A stretch of 64,000 bases of DNA from NCBI GenBank assembly GCA_013397845.1, contig VZTG01004270.1:268319-332318 (forward strand), given 5' to 3'. Position 1 is the first letter of the stretch; the number at the start of each line of letters is the position of its first letter. Under the pieces are notes generated by a model, which saw nothing but the letters and a program-made list of their open reading frames with translations, was not told the origin of the DNA and searched no databases. Positions 37,936 through 49,470 of this stretch are shown piece by piece. The translations under genes were made by a program, and so were the position numbers. This DNA comes from Melanocharis versteri (taxonomy: Eukaryota > Chordata > Aves > Passeriformes > Melanocharitidae).

Positions 37936-40900
37936 CAGTTGCATTTTCCCATGCTGTGCAAATAATATCACTTCTTTCATCCCCTTGTACCTATTCTGCA
38001 CCAAATACCAAAGCAATCTGCCTGTGAATAAAAAAATAGCTGCTTGTGCAGAGTACAATGGCTTATGGCTTCAGAACCCATGCAAAGACACTTCTGTAGT
38101 GTTGCACTAGGTGATGGCACTTAACTTGTTCTTGTAACCCAGCAGGAACCACTCCTGCCTCGTCAACAGTGCAGTCCAGTGGGACACAGACAACTTATAT
38201 TCAGTCCTCTGCCTTCTTTGAAGCACAAATGGTTTATGAAAAGGAGACTGAGGAACAGTTCTTTTCTAAGATTTGCCCACTTGCCAGCTTTGTGGAGCTG
38301 CAACAGTCTCTGCTTGTGAAGATTTCTCTTCTAGAAGCAAAACTCTAAGTGTGATATCTATCATTTCAGACGTGATGATCCCTCTTTGAAAATTCAATTA
38401 ACCGAAGTTGGTTCAGTTGGAAAGGTGGAGAGCTCGGGGTTTGTCTTTACAGGGAGCAGCAGAATGGAAGTTTGAGATCAGGCAGGGGAGCAAGGTTTTG
38501 ATAGTAACTACAGTGTATGGCCACTTGGTCCATTGCCACTGGAACCAGCAGAAATGATTCTCTGAAGACAATGCACCTCCCTAAGGCAGGTGCTGGCTGG
38601 GAAGAAGGGCTGCATTCAGAGGCACAGCCCTCTTGGCAGTGGCCATGCTCCAGGCTGAAAGCAAACTTGGGATTAATGTCTCTTCCCATCCAAGTCTGTG
38701 GAGAGACTTTACAGGCGTCAGTGGCAACAGGATCAGAGCAGAATCTTAAGGCTCTTCCCCTGGAGCTTAGAGGAGTTTAATGGAATAAAGTCTAAGTTGT
38801 AATTAATTGGCTTCTACATCTCCTACAGGAAAGAGTTAATGAAGGCAAAGCTTGTCTGGCCAAGGGGCTGGTGTGGCTCCTGCAGAGCTGTGACTCACAG
38901 GTGGAACACCCTGCCAGAGCACCGAGCAGGCTCCTCATCCTCAGCTCCTCCTGTCCCCACAGCAGCAGTGTGAATTTGTCCAACATCGTGGCTGGAAAGG
39001 TTTATCCCTTACACCACCTGCTCCTCCCACTCAGTTCAATGCTGTTTGTTCGCACAAAAAAAATTGTCTTCCAGGTAAGACCCTACACATCCAGCTATGT
39101 TTTGATGTTTCCATGGTGCTGACCCCCCCATTAGAGTTCTCTAAGGGACTGAAGGAAGTACAGGTTAATGGAACTATTTAAATGATTAAGGAAATGGCCA
39201 AAGGGAGGGCAGAAACCTGTAGGTTGCTGAAAAGCAACACACGAAGAGAAGTTACTGGGTGAGTTGGTCAAAGATGAGCCTCAGAACTGGCCAGGTTTGA
39301 TATTTTCATCATTGAGCTTGGCTCAAAAAGAGATGAAGAGATGAAATTTGTTGGTGGCATCACCATTACAAAAGAGCACTTACTTAGTGAGGGGCTGTCC
39401 CAGGCATTATCTTCTACCCCAGTTGCTCACCACTCCCCTTTCTCTGAAGAGAATGGGACCAGTGAAGAGCCACCAGCAGCACCAGCTCTCTATTGCTGAA
39501 TTCCAGGTCCCTGTTCCCAATGTGAGAGGAGCCAGGTCCGTGAGGTGCTCAGCGTGCTGGGCTGCAGGCAGGGAGGAGCAGAGTAGTCTGAAGGCTGGTT
39601 CCTGATTCCTGTTCTCCAGAAGCACATAATCACCTGAGAAGGTAATTTCATTAAAAATTTTTTTTTTCCTTCCTTCTGAACTTGCCTTCTGCCTCAGTTA
39701 TCACAAAAAGGCTGATGACAAGTCACCAAAAGTGCAAGAATTATGGCACAGTGACAGTGCAGGCAGAAGATAGGAAGGACTCTTGGTCTTGACAATGACC
39801 TGAATTATACTGCTTTAAATCCATACTAGCAAAGCAAAAATATATGGATTAGCACCAATATAGCAGATGAAAACCTGAGGGGGAGAGTTTAAACGAGGCA
39901 TAATTTGTAGTAACAACAAAAACTACAGGAATTCATCCCTTCATCTCCCAACACTTGCACCTCAGCCTTGACACAAAGAAAATTTCTGCCTCCCTGTTCT
40001 TCTACAACTGTACATTTCTCAAAACATCTCAGTTTGGGAAGCCAACCTGGGAAGCATGGCCTGTCAATATGGACAGATAGCTCTGGAACTGTGCATCACT
40101 AGAATAATCAATGTGGAGTGGGGTGAATAAAGGAACACTCATGTCCTACACCAAATATGATTGGAAAATGTAAAAATGAACAATTCTCTGGACAATTCCC
40201 CTTCCTCAGCCATCAGTCTTTGCGGATTGCTGTGCTGGCTGCAGAGGGACAAGCACAAGAGTTCCAGAGTCTGAGCAGGTGCAGGTGTGGTGATTCCCGA
40301 GATCCTGTTACTGCACCCCAGTAAAATAACTTCTTGCTTCTGCTCCATGTTTGAGTTGATATTAGATTGACAAGATCAAGTGATGCCACAGCTGTAGACA
40401 CCTTTATCTGCTGAATGCATCATCTTTCTTGCTGAACCCCCACCAAACTGATCCCCAGGTGTTATCTGTTCTAAACTGAGTATGTATCCATGTGGGTGCT
40501 TTATGTAAACTGCAAAGATCCTCATTAAACGGAAACCAAAAAGCTTCATTATTAAGGTGGAACTGAGCTGGGAACACACCGAGTGAAATTACCAACGTCC
40601 TGTGTTGTTTTGGGAAGAAACAGTGCCTCGGGCAGCTGGTGCAGTCTGGGGCTAAGCCCTCCTGTTACCCCTGATCTCACTCAGGGAATGAGTCTGGGTT
40701 CAAGGTGAAGATTTTTTCCTGGCCATTACGCAGAGATAGGAGAGACTTCCCCAGGACGAGGGGAGCAGAGCTCTCCAGGGGTGGCAGGCAGGGACACGGC
40801 AGCAGCAAAGGAGAAGAGGGGACACTGGACCCTGCCCTGCCCCAGCAAAGCAGAAAAACCCTGTTTGGCTTTAGGAGAAGGGCTGGGCCAGAGGGGAAGA

Positions 40901-42036
40901 GGCCAAGGCATGCAGCTGCACACAGTTATCACTCTGGTTTCTGCCTGCAGCACCACCACAGCTGGATGTGCAGCTCTGGGCAAGGATGAGTTTTGTGCAC
41001 ACAAAACTCCACAGCGCTTGAATGCTGCCGTTCACTGAGGGTAAATACCAATACTCCTGTGCTTCTGTGCTCTCTTTCATATTATAAATGCTAATCAAAG
41101 AGTTTGAAGCAAAAGACACACAGAGAATTCAGAATGTATGGGCAGCAAATATTTTCCTAAAGCTGGAAATTAATTCTATTTTCTCTTTCTTACTTTTACT
41201 GAAACCAATACAGATTTTACCCAACCACCAGAATTGCAAAACTCAGGCTTCATCAGACAAGACTCATAACATTTTATTCCTAAGCAATGGGTAGTTGCAA
41301 AGACAAGGTAAAATTACAGAAGGTAAGAAATCAGTCTCCAAAAGTCACACTTCTGAATAATCAGCTTTTCAGAAGCAGCTTGTTTCCCACAGTAAAGAAC
41401 AGCTTTTTTTTTAATTCAAACCCTTTAGCAACATTAACATGCTTGGTGCAGGTCTGTGCCCTGTCATAGCTCTTATCTCAGGGCAGCGGCCTCGACAGCA
41501 AAATGCCACATCCGTCACATGGGAATATCAGCAACTGTCCACTCATCTTGAGTACAAATAAAGTGCACAACCCACCAGCTCCATGTCCTATCAGCTGCTT
41601 TCTAAAGCTGCTGCATACACCTCAAAACACGAGTCAAACTGTTTGTTTCATTATGGTACTTCCTGGGCATACAGGATGGACCAATATTGTGCTTGTGAAG
41701 AAAGAGCAGGAAACCAGGAGAGACACAATGCAGGGAGACACTGTGGTACCATGCACGTGCTCCAAGCCATGCAAAGCCACTCGTGGAGATGGGCACGGGC
41801 ATGGATTCATCTCTGTGCACATGCACAAACCCTGCTGGAGGGGCAGTGGGGGGAGGAGAGCTGGTGGGTTATCCCTGCCTCCTCCTGCGTGTGATAATCC
41901 TGAAGGCTGTGGTGCGTGTTGGTGGATGTGTGTGTACATCTTTTTCCCTTTGTTTTGTTTATTACTTTTAATCCCCTGGGGTGTATCTCTGAGCTGAAGA
42001 ACTTTAGAGCTGATAGAGCTTTTTAAAGTGAGGATT

Positions 42037-42054
42037 ATGTAAATGCATATTATG
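42037..42054 (+). promoter_or_regulatory. POU-type composite site
   Basis: ATGTAAATGCATATTATG joins an octamer-like ATGTAAAT with an overlapping ATGCATAT, close to half of the MORE palindrome bound by POU dimers. It lies in an AT-rich segment (42000-42300) about 5 kb upstream of POU3F1. The motif is seen; binding is inference. Confidence 0.3.
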
Positions 42055-43432
42055 GGGCTTTCATAAATAGGGATTATTTGTCGACTACATTTGAGTGCTT
42101 CCTTTGGAGCCATTAAGGTCTGTTGTGTAAACAGGAATTTAGTGACTGCCTAATCTAAATTTCATTGATTCAATAAAAGATCACAACAGCATTTTTTGCA
42201 TTCATTTTGGTCTCATGAGAACATATTTCTGGACAATTTTCAAATAATTACAGGACTGTATATGACTACAGCTAATCACAGTGAGCGTATCTCGCACATT
42301 TGTGTTAACTGTTCTCCGTGATTTATTCTCTAGTTCTCTTCCTCTCTAGTTTTATGGTTAAATTCACTGTTGTCCCAGCCATTAACTTGTTAACTGTCAC
42401 TCACCAAATTAAGAATTCTGCAAGTTTAGATGAGCAAAGCAAAAATAAAATTTTGCCAAAAGGTATACCCACCCAGAAAGTTGTAAGAATTTCTTATCTG
42501 TGCTCCTAGATGTCCTAGACGAAAGACATTTAGGCAAAATGCTAAAAACTCTGGGAAGTGCTGCCTCTTCTCAGGGCGGTTTCACACTTACAGGCAGATT
42601 CTACTTGGAGAATTAACTCCTGGCCTCCCCTCAGCTGACAGGTAACACTGGTGTCTTTCCTTGATGCAGAAATGGTGCAGAGCCCCTGCTCCAGTGTTCC
42701 ACCCAGTTGTTCCAGCTGTTGTCTGAGACGGGCCCAGGCAGCAGCAGCTGATCACTCAGTGCAGGAGGCCCAGATGTGGGGCAGTTTCCCAGCGGCCAGG
42801 TGTCCTGACAGGAGCCAGCTCCTCACCACAGACCATCCCCAAGCAATCCTGAGCCTCCCTGGGGCTGCTCGGGGGAGCGGAGCACGCGCTGCATCACCAG
42901 CAGCTCCCTCGCTGTGCACAGCATCACCAGCTCTGCTCCCTCCGTGCTGAGCCTCCTCGTTATTCCAGTCCTCCCACCAGCCTCGGCTCCAGCTGCACTA
43001 GGCAGGTTCTGATGCTGTCACAGTCACACAGAGAATGAATCATATCGAACATTGCCCATGGGGTTGTTTATTCCTTGAAGAGGGAATGGACTGCATGCCA
43101 ATATCCCTGGCAAGGCTTAATGAAGGAACTAGCTTTTGCTAGGAAACCTGGATGCCCTCCTACAGGGATTTGCTGGATGATACGGCTCTGAAAAGCTATG
43201 TAAAAATAAGAATAGATATAATAAAAATTATTTTCAAAAAAATGTGAAGACATTTCATCATAGTGAAACCTTGGCAGGATCTTTCAAGCTGCACAACCCC
43301 TTGGTCCCAGACCTCAGTGGAGACAGGGATACCAGGAACACAAATATGCAGGTCTGGCTTTTGAACTTAGTGTTTCTACAGGCATCTTAATCCTTCCTGT
43401 GCTCTTCACTTAGGGTCAGCACCCTCTCCTTT

Positions 43433-43462
43433 GCTTTTATCTCCTTCGCTTTTATCTCCTTC
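43433..43462 (+). repeat. 15-bp tandem duplication
   Basis: GCTTTTATCTCCTTC occurs twice in direct succession, followed 11 bp later by an AATAAA. It may be part of an unrecognised LTR. Confidence 0.8.
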
Positions 43463-44380
43463 ATGTTGTTTAATAAAAGAGAGAACTTTGCCACCTGGCC
43501 CTGACTTCTGGAGTTGGGAATCACTGAGGGAGGAGTTTATTTAATGGGAATTTCTCATCTTCCTCTGCCGTTTGCTGTTCCCAGTCTTTAAATTCTACTT
43601 CTATTAAGCAAAACAATCCCAAAGCACAATCTGTGCACGATGCCCTGGTTTACAAAGATCATTTGATCAACCATAAACCAACACTGCTGTGTAAATGGTC
43701 TGTGATGGGGACCTCAGTTATCACACATGATGTGTTTTCTCCTTTGGTAATTTCTGAAACACATAGAACAGATGAAAGTTTGAAATGCAATCCAGTCTTC
43801 AGCCTTTGGAAATGATTCATTCTATTAATGATTTACTGATTTATACACAGCTTATTTTGCATAAAGTTAGGGCTGGGCACATTTATTCATTGCAATTCCC
43901 TTAAAAATGGATATAAATATCAAAAGCAACTGGCTACCAAAAATTTTAATATTATAACACTGCATCATGGAGAGTTGACATGAATATGAGTCTAGGTTGG
44001 AAAAAATACACAGAATATGCTTAACCAAGTATGATATTTTACAGCATGTCACTGAATCATTTGAAAGGCTTCTATTCATTACAAACATATGCAGTGTGTG
44101 CAAAGGATTCCTCAGTAAAATAAGAAAGATAAATTATTCTCCTAATGAAATATGCTCCATGATCTATTGGAACCCATCCCTCCTACAAAGTCCAGCCTTT
44201 CTCTAGGGCTGTATACCTGAAAAGAGACACTGGGTTCAGTGAAAGGAGCTAATTACACATAATTCCACAGCAAAAAATGCACGTGTTCAGTCCCAAACTT
44301 GTCCCCAAAGACAGTGGATAGCTGAGACTGCCAGCAGCAAGGTGCATCATTCTTGTAGTGATGCCTTATCCATTGGGCTA

Positions 44381-44760
44381 CCTGGAACAGAGGCTGGACA
44401 GAGTTAAAGAATAAAATAGATATTTATTGAAAGGCCTTCACAGGACACACCCTGGGAGTACAAAAGTCTGGCCAAGACTACAGCTAAGATGGACGCTCAA
44501 GATGGACCCTGGGTCACGGGTTCTCGCCCTTTTTATAAGTTTTGGTCCATTTCCATATTCGGGCCAACTGTCCAACCACAGCTTCAGTCCACGCAGTCCC
44601 ATCCTTTCGGACTGTCCCCTCTCAATCCGTGGCTGTTTACGTTCTTGGGGTCTGAAGCTGCAAATGTCCTTGGTTCTTCGGGCTGCAAACGGTGTGTTTT
44701 GTCCAGCCAGGCCAGGAGAAGAGCTGTTAGCACTATACAAGAAACCCAGAGTTACAGACA
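44381..44760 (-). mobile_element. LTR-like element
   Basis: On the minus strand a cttataaaaaggg TATA box (plus positions about 44530-44540) precedes an AATAAA (plus 44423-44428) by about 105 bp, the layout of an LTR's U3-R. The surrounding text (ggacgctcaagatgga, ttttggtccatttccatatt) resembles an avian LTR I remember. Ends and target duplication are not resolved, so coordinates are approximate. Confidence 0.5.
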
Positions 44761-46082
44761 CACTAACGCAGTATAAAATCTAAAAAATATGCAAGTTAAA
44801 ACTAAAGGTATCAGTAGCTGCTCTTTCCGTGATTCAGCAAGACAAGGCCCGGCAGCTCCCCAGTCCCTGGCGAGATGCTGAGCTCTCACCATGGACCAGC
44901 ACCAGTCCTGTGGCTGCAGGTTTGGCCCCAGGCTGCTGAAAGGCAGGAGCAGCTCCCGTGGGGCTGGGTGCTGCCAGCTGCCCACCGCAAGCCTCGAGGA
45001 GGAGAGGGACCTTTCCAGCCCTGTGTGATCCCACCCGGCCAGCTGCTCCAGGAGCTGGGCAAGCCAGGGCGAGGGTCGGTGTGTGCCAAATCAGAGCGAT
45101 CACAGCGTGTCTGTGGGCAGCACTGTCACCCTGTGGCACCGTCACAGCCCACAGGGCCAGCGCTGCACCGGGACAAGGTGGGCAGTGCAGGCAGAGGTGG
45201 GCACTGTGCTGGGCACTGTGCTGCACATGTGGGGTATCGGAGCAGCCCTGCTTGGTCCCCCCAAACTCAGAAGCCAAAACTGGTTCTTCCATCTGCTGGC
45301 TCCAACAGTGCCAGCGTGTAGGGCTGGAGGACCCGAGTCCAAACCAGTGCTTGGGCACACCGAAATGCCAAAGTGCCTCCAACGCACAGGGATGTGGCAC
45401 ACCTCGCAAAAAGCCTTTAAGGATGCAGCAGTTAATGTCCTCAACAGCAGCGAGCCACTCTGCCCAGCTGAGGAGAGCGCGGGGCATCCGTGTGTGGCCA
45501 TTGACATGTTATACTCGTACGCATATTGATCCGACGGTTCATTGTTCACCCAAGCCCTTGGCAAAGGTCACTGTCTCTGCTCCCATCTTACAGATGGAGC
45601 ACAGACATTGAGATTAATTTTTAGAAGTGATGAATGTTCCTGGTGTCCACCGTGATTCACTTTGGGCCCCAAGCCCCAGATGAAGTCTGGAGCTGGCTTA
45701 ATTAAGACATCCCTTGCCCCTCTCCCAGGACGGCCAGACATGTCTGTTTCTCGTTGTCATTGCCTTTTCCCACAAATTCCTCCACCCTTTATCCTGTGCC
45801 AACCCTCAAACCGGCTCAGAGACTTGCCTCTGAAGCAGCATCTCAGACCCACATTTCCCATGACGCCCAAACAACCCCAGATCCTCATTTCTTGGTCCTT
45901 GCTGCTCTATCCTACGGAGTGGTCAGGAAGGAGGTCCCACCTTTCCAGGCTCCGAATTTACCAAAAAGCTCAAACGCGACTTTTAACGTCGCAAGTCGGC
46001 CTTGATTACCACGCGGTCCAGCGGCTGAGCACCAGCGGCCACCCGGACACCAGCTGCAGGAGCCGGCGCTGCCCGCTGGCCC
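44761..46082. other. upstream flank of POU3F1, no second gene
   Basis: GC-rich flank with long overlapping frames on both strands (217 codons at 44834-45487 minus and 44958-45611 plus), which share no family likeness and look like stop-poor chance. Near 45974-45990 there is a short inverted repeat gcgac...gtcgc around ttttaac, then CpG density rises into the assembly gap. The POU3F1 promoter may lie here or in the gap. Confidence 0.45.
45497..45551. promoter_or_regulatory. candidate proximal conserved element
   Basis: An AT-rich segment with several CpGs in a GC-rich setting. It holds gcatattgatcc (ONECUT-like ATTGATC) and cattgttca (SOX-like ATTGTT). It lies about 0.6 kb before the gap that holds the POU3F1 start. 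Function is inferred from composition and motifs only. Confidence 0.3.
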
Positions 46083-47012
46083 NNNNNNNNNNNNNNNNNN
46101 NNNNNNNNNNNNNNNNNNNNNNNNNNNNNNNNNNNNNNNNNNNNNNNNNNNNNNNNNNNNNNNNNNNNNNNNNNNNNNNNNNNNNNNNNNNNNNNNNNNN
46201 NNNNNNNNNNNNNNNNNNNNNNNNNNNNNNNNNNNNNNNNNNNNNNNNNNNNNNNNNNNNNNNNNNNNNNNNNNNNNNNNNNNNNNNNNNNNNNNNNNNN
46301 NNNNNNNNNNNNNNNNNNNNNNNNNNNNNNNNNNNNNNNNNNNNNNNNNNNNNNNNNNNNNNNNNNNNNNNNNNNNNNNNNNNNNNNNNNNNNNNNNNNN
46401 NNNNNNNNNNNNNNNNNNNNNNNNNNNNNNNNNNNNNNNNNNNNNNNNNNNNNNNNNNNNNNNNNNNNNNNNNNNNNNNNNNNNNNNNNNNNNNNNNNNN
46501 NNNNNNNNNNNNNNNNNNNNNNNNNNNNNNNNNNNNNNNNNNNNNNNNNNNNNNNNNNNNNNNNNNNNNNNNNNNNNNNNNNNNNNNNNNNNNNNNNNNN
46601 NNNNNNNNNNNNNNNNNNNNNNNNNNNNNNNNNNNNNNNNNNNNNNNNNNNNNNNNNNNNNNNNNNNNNNNNNNNNNNNNNNNNNNNNNNNNNNNNNNNN
46701 NNNNNNNNNNNNNNNNNNNNNNNNNNNNNNNNNNNNNNNNNNNNNNNNNNNNNNNNNNNNNNNNNNNNNNNNNNNNNNNNNNNNNNNNNNNNNNNNNNNN
46801 NNNNNNNNNNNNNNNNNNNNNNNNNNNNNNNNNNNNNNNNNNNNNNNNNNNNNNNNNNNNNNNNNNNNNNNNNNNNNNNNNNNNNNNNNNNNNNNNNNNN
46901 NNNNNNNNNNNNNNNNNNNNNNNNNNNNNNNNNNNNNNNNNNNNNNNNNNNNNNNNNNNNNNNNNNNNNNNNNNNNNNNNNNNNNNNNNNNNNNNNNNNN
47001 NNNNNNNNNNNN
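46083..47012. other. assembly gap (930 N)
   Basis: A run of 930 N. It removes the start codon and most of the N-terminal half of POU3F1. In mammals about 245 residues precede the POU-specific domain; about 41 of the corresponding residues are visible after the gap, so roughly 600 coding bases should be missing, leaving room for 5' UTR if the gap size is real. The gap length may be only an estimate. Confidence 0.99.
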
Positions 47013-47668
47013 CGCCGGCGCTGCACCACGGGCTGCGCGACCCGCTGGGCGCCGAGGAGGCGGGCGGCCACGAGCTGGCGGCCTCGCCGCCGCCGCTGGG
47101 GCCGCCCGAGCCGTCGGACGAGGACGCGCCCAGCTCCGACGACCTCGAGCAGTTCGCCAAGCAGTTCAAGCAGCGGCGGATCAAGCTGGGCTTCACGCAG
47201 GCCGATGTGGGGCTGGCGCTGGGCACCCTGTACGGGAACGTCTTCTCGCAGACCACCATCTGCCGGTTCGAGGCGCTGCAGCTGAGCTTCAAGAACATGT
47301 GCAAGCTGAAGCCGCTGCTCAACAAGTGGCTGGAGGAGACGGACTCCAGCACGGGTAGCCCCACCAACCTGGACAAGATTGCGGCGCAGGGCCGGAAGCG
47401 CAAGAAGCGGACGTCCATCGAGGTGGGCGTCAAGGGCGCCCTGGAGAACCACTTCCTCAAGTGCCCCAAGCCCTCCGCGCACGAGATCACCTCCCTGGCG
47501 GACTCCCTGCAGCTGGAGAAAGAGGTGGTGCGGGTCTGGTTCTGCAACCGGCGGCAGAAGGAGAAGCGGATGACGCCGGCCGGGGTCCCGCACCCCCCCA
47601 TGGAGGACGTTTACGCACAGGCGGACACGTCGCCGCTGCACCACGCGCTGCCCGGCGCCGTGCAGTGA
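47013..47668 (+). CDS. POU3F1: POU domain class 3 transcription factor 1 (Oct-6/SCIP), 3' part
   Basis: A nuclear DNA-binding regulator of neural, Schwann-cell and epidermal differentiation that binds octamer-type DNA with a two-part POU domain. Reading starts in the gap; the first full codon is at 47015 and TGA is at 47666-47668. An acidic SDEDAPSSDD stretch leads into the POU-specific domain (about 47141-47340), then a linker, then RKRKK and the POU homeodomain (about 47396-47575) with recognition helix WFCNRRQ, including the POU-type Cys at homeodomain position 50 and Asn 51. POU3F1 rather than POU3F2/F3 is shown by EETDSS, SPTNLDKI, IEVGVKGAL, SAHEIT and HPPMEDVY; the paralogues typically have EADSS, PTSIDKI, IEVSVKGAL and SAQEIT. 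The frame has no intron or stop, as expected for this single-exon gene. The C-terminal tail after the homeodomain is only about 30 residues and lacks the long proline and histidine runs of the mammalian protein. One unusual residue is Asn (codon 47447-47449) where class III proteins usually have Ser in homeodomain helix 1. The N-terminal transactivation region is missing only because of the gap. Confidence 0.96.
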
Positions 47669-48222
47669 CTGCCCGTTCCCCCGCGGCCCCGACGGCGGCG
47701 CAGCGGGCGCGGGCGGCGGGGGACGCGTTTTAATTTATTCTCAGACTGGCCCGGCCGCCCGCTCCGCGCCCCGCGCTCTATTTATTCGCCCGCCGGAGCC
47801 GCAGCGGCCGCCGCAGCAGTAGCCAAAGGTTTGCGATCTCTAATTTATTCCCTTCCTCGCGCGGCCGGGAGGCGGCGGCGCCCCCGGCTCGGCCCCTCCC
47901 GCTCTGCCCGGCCCGGCCCGCCCGGGGGGACGCTTCGAAACCATTTCCCGGCCCGTCTCTATTTATTTCTAACCGTGCGCGGAGCTCGCACCCTCCCGTT
48001 GGTGGGTTCAGTCCGGTCCGCTCCCTGGGGTTTCAGTTTTTTGTTTGTATCTCTTATTGCAAAACCAATGTAGACTGCGAGGGTACGTTTCTATTTATGT
48101 TATAGTAAATATTTTATTACTTACATAAACCATTTACCCCGGAACCGGTCTCGTGTCGTCTTTGCAGGCTCAGCGCCCGGCCGGGAGCGGTGCGGCCGTC
48201 GGGGCCGGTGACGGCGGCGCTG

Positions 48223-48452
48223 CGGTGTCCGCGGTGCCCTCGGGGAGCCCCGTTCCCGGTGTCCGCGGTGCCCTCGCGGAGCCCCGTTCGCGGTGTCCGC
48301 GGTGCCCTCGCGGAGCCCCGTTCGCGGTGTCCGCGGTGCCCTCGCGGAGCCCCGTTCGCGGTGTCCGCGGTGCCCTCGGGGAGCCCCGTTCGCGGTGTCC
48401 GCGGTGCCCTCGGGGAGCCCCGTTCGCGGTGTCCGCGGTGCCCCGCGGTTCG
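48223..48452. repeat. 34-bp GC-rich minisatellite in POU3F1 3' UTR
   Basis: Six nearly identical 34-bp units start at 48223, 48257, 48291, 48325, 48359 and 48393, with a partial seventh from 48427. Each begins CGGTGTCCGCGGTGCCCTCG and goes on with gagccccgttcg. Units differ mainly at one C/G position (CTCGCGG or CTCGGGG) and in the last bases of the first unit. As 34 is not a multiple of three, all frames stay open, which makes several false 125-190 codon frames on both strands. Confidence 0.97.
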
Positions 48453-49448
48453 CACCCGCGGTGCTTGGCGGGGTTTGCCCGCCCGGGAACGCGCTTTGGG
48501 CGAGCCGCTTCCCTGCGTGGATGCGCTTGTGCCCTGCCGCGTTCCGCGCACCTTCCCGCGGTGTTTTTACTGATCCGAACGTAACTCTCCGTGGTGTGAA
48601 CGGAAAGCAGCCCGCACGTAACTTTCCTCCCGCATATCGCAGAGGTAATGCATCCACACCGGTGTTGCTGAGTAGATTCCTTCTACTCAAACCACACTCT
48701 CGGGTTTTCTGATGTTGCCAGCTTTCCTTTTCATGGTTTCCTGCCCGAATATTTTGTGGTTATGCCAAGAAATGCAAAAACTGTATTTTCAGCCTTCTCA
48801 GTTCTTGGAAGAATGATCCTGCATCTATACTTTAAACCTTCTCTTGCAGCAGCAAGAAAAGTCGCATATGGGGATTGTTTGACTTTGCAGGTCCTTGGAT
48901 TCCTGCAGCGTTTTGTGTGTTGGGAGAACTTTTGAAATATGTTCCCATACAGAGCTCTTGCACTGATTAATACTTGATGGAAATCTGGTAGTAAAGGACC
49001 AAATTCTTTCTTTTTAGTTGGCAGAGAAATTACTGATGTTCTCAGACATCTGGCACTGGACAGTTTCCCCACTTTACTCAGTACGACTTGTGTGCTGTGA
49101 AAACAGAAGCTTTAAAAGGGATTTTCTAGCAAAAGCGCTGCATTGTGCATTGCAATTCATGTATAATTTTTTAATACATATAAAAATTTCTAACATATGA
49201 AATGTAACTTACTCTTGAAAATTTATACTTGAAAATTCTTGTCTTCATTGCAGTTTGATTTTGTTGCATTTTGTGCCTTTGGTGGGGGTGTATATTACTT
49301 GTTTAAACAATGTCACATTTGCCATTGATAATGTTATAATTTATTGCATTTTCAATGTTTCTTACAATGTAGCTATTCTACATCAGCTAATACAAGACTA
49401 TCAAGTTCTCATTCAAAATCCTAGTAAACTGGTTTTTTGAGATTTTAA

Positions 49449-49454
49449 AATAAA
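49449..49454 (+). terminator. POU3F1: polyadenylation signal of POU3F1
   Basis: Canonical AATAAA, the first one found after the stop codon, with a GT-rich stretch (ggttcactttgtgatac) about 45 bp further on. It is the best candidate for the 3' end of the transcript. Confidence 0.55.
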
Positions 49455-49470
49455 GCGACTTTGGGCAGTT

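Larger units (their letters stand above)
37936..44380. other. intergenic, no gene seen
   Basis: No supported gene. Overlapping frames at 40705-41119 and 41503-42113 lie on both strands without domains. Segment 42000-42300 is AT-rich and looks like conserved non-coding DNA; it holds a POU-like composite site listed separately. Confidence 0.5.
46000..48640. promoter_or_regulatory. CpG island covering POU3F1
   Basis: CpG-dense, GC-rich DNA runs from just before the assembly gap through the coding region and into the 3' UTR, and falls away after about 48640. Class III POU genes are single-exon genes typically lying in broad CpG islands. The GC richness probably explains why the middle was not assembled. 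Confidence 0.8.
47669..49470 (+). other. POU3F1: POU3F1 3' untranslated region
   Basis: Runs from the stop codon to the AATAAA at 49449 plus about 15-20 bp, some 1.8 kb, similar to the roughly 1.5 kb I expect for the mammalian gene. The first 450 bp are very GC-rich but contain regularly placed AU-rich blocks (47731, 47776, 47838, 47957, 48088), followed by a 34-bp minisatellite and then an AT-rich tail. An earlier end near 48104 (variant AGTAAA before an AT-rich stretch) is possible. Confidence 0.6.
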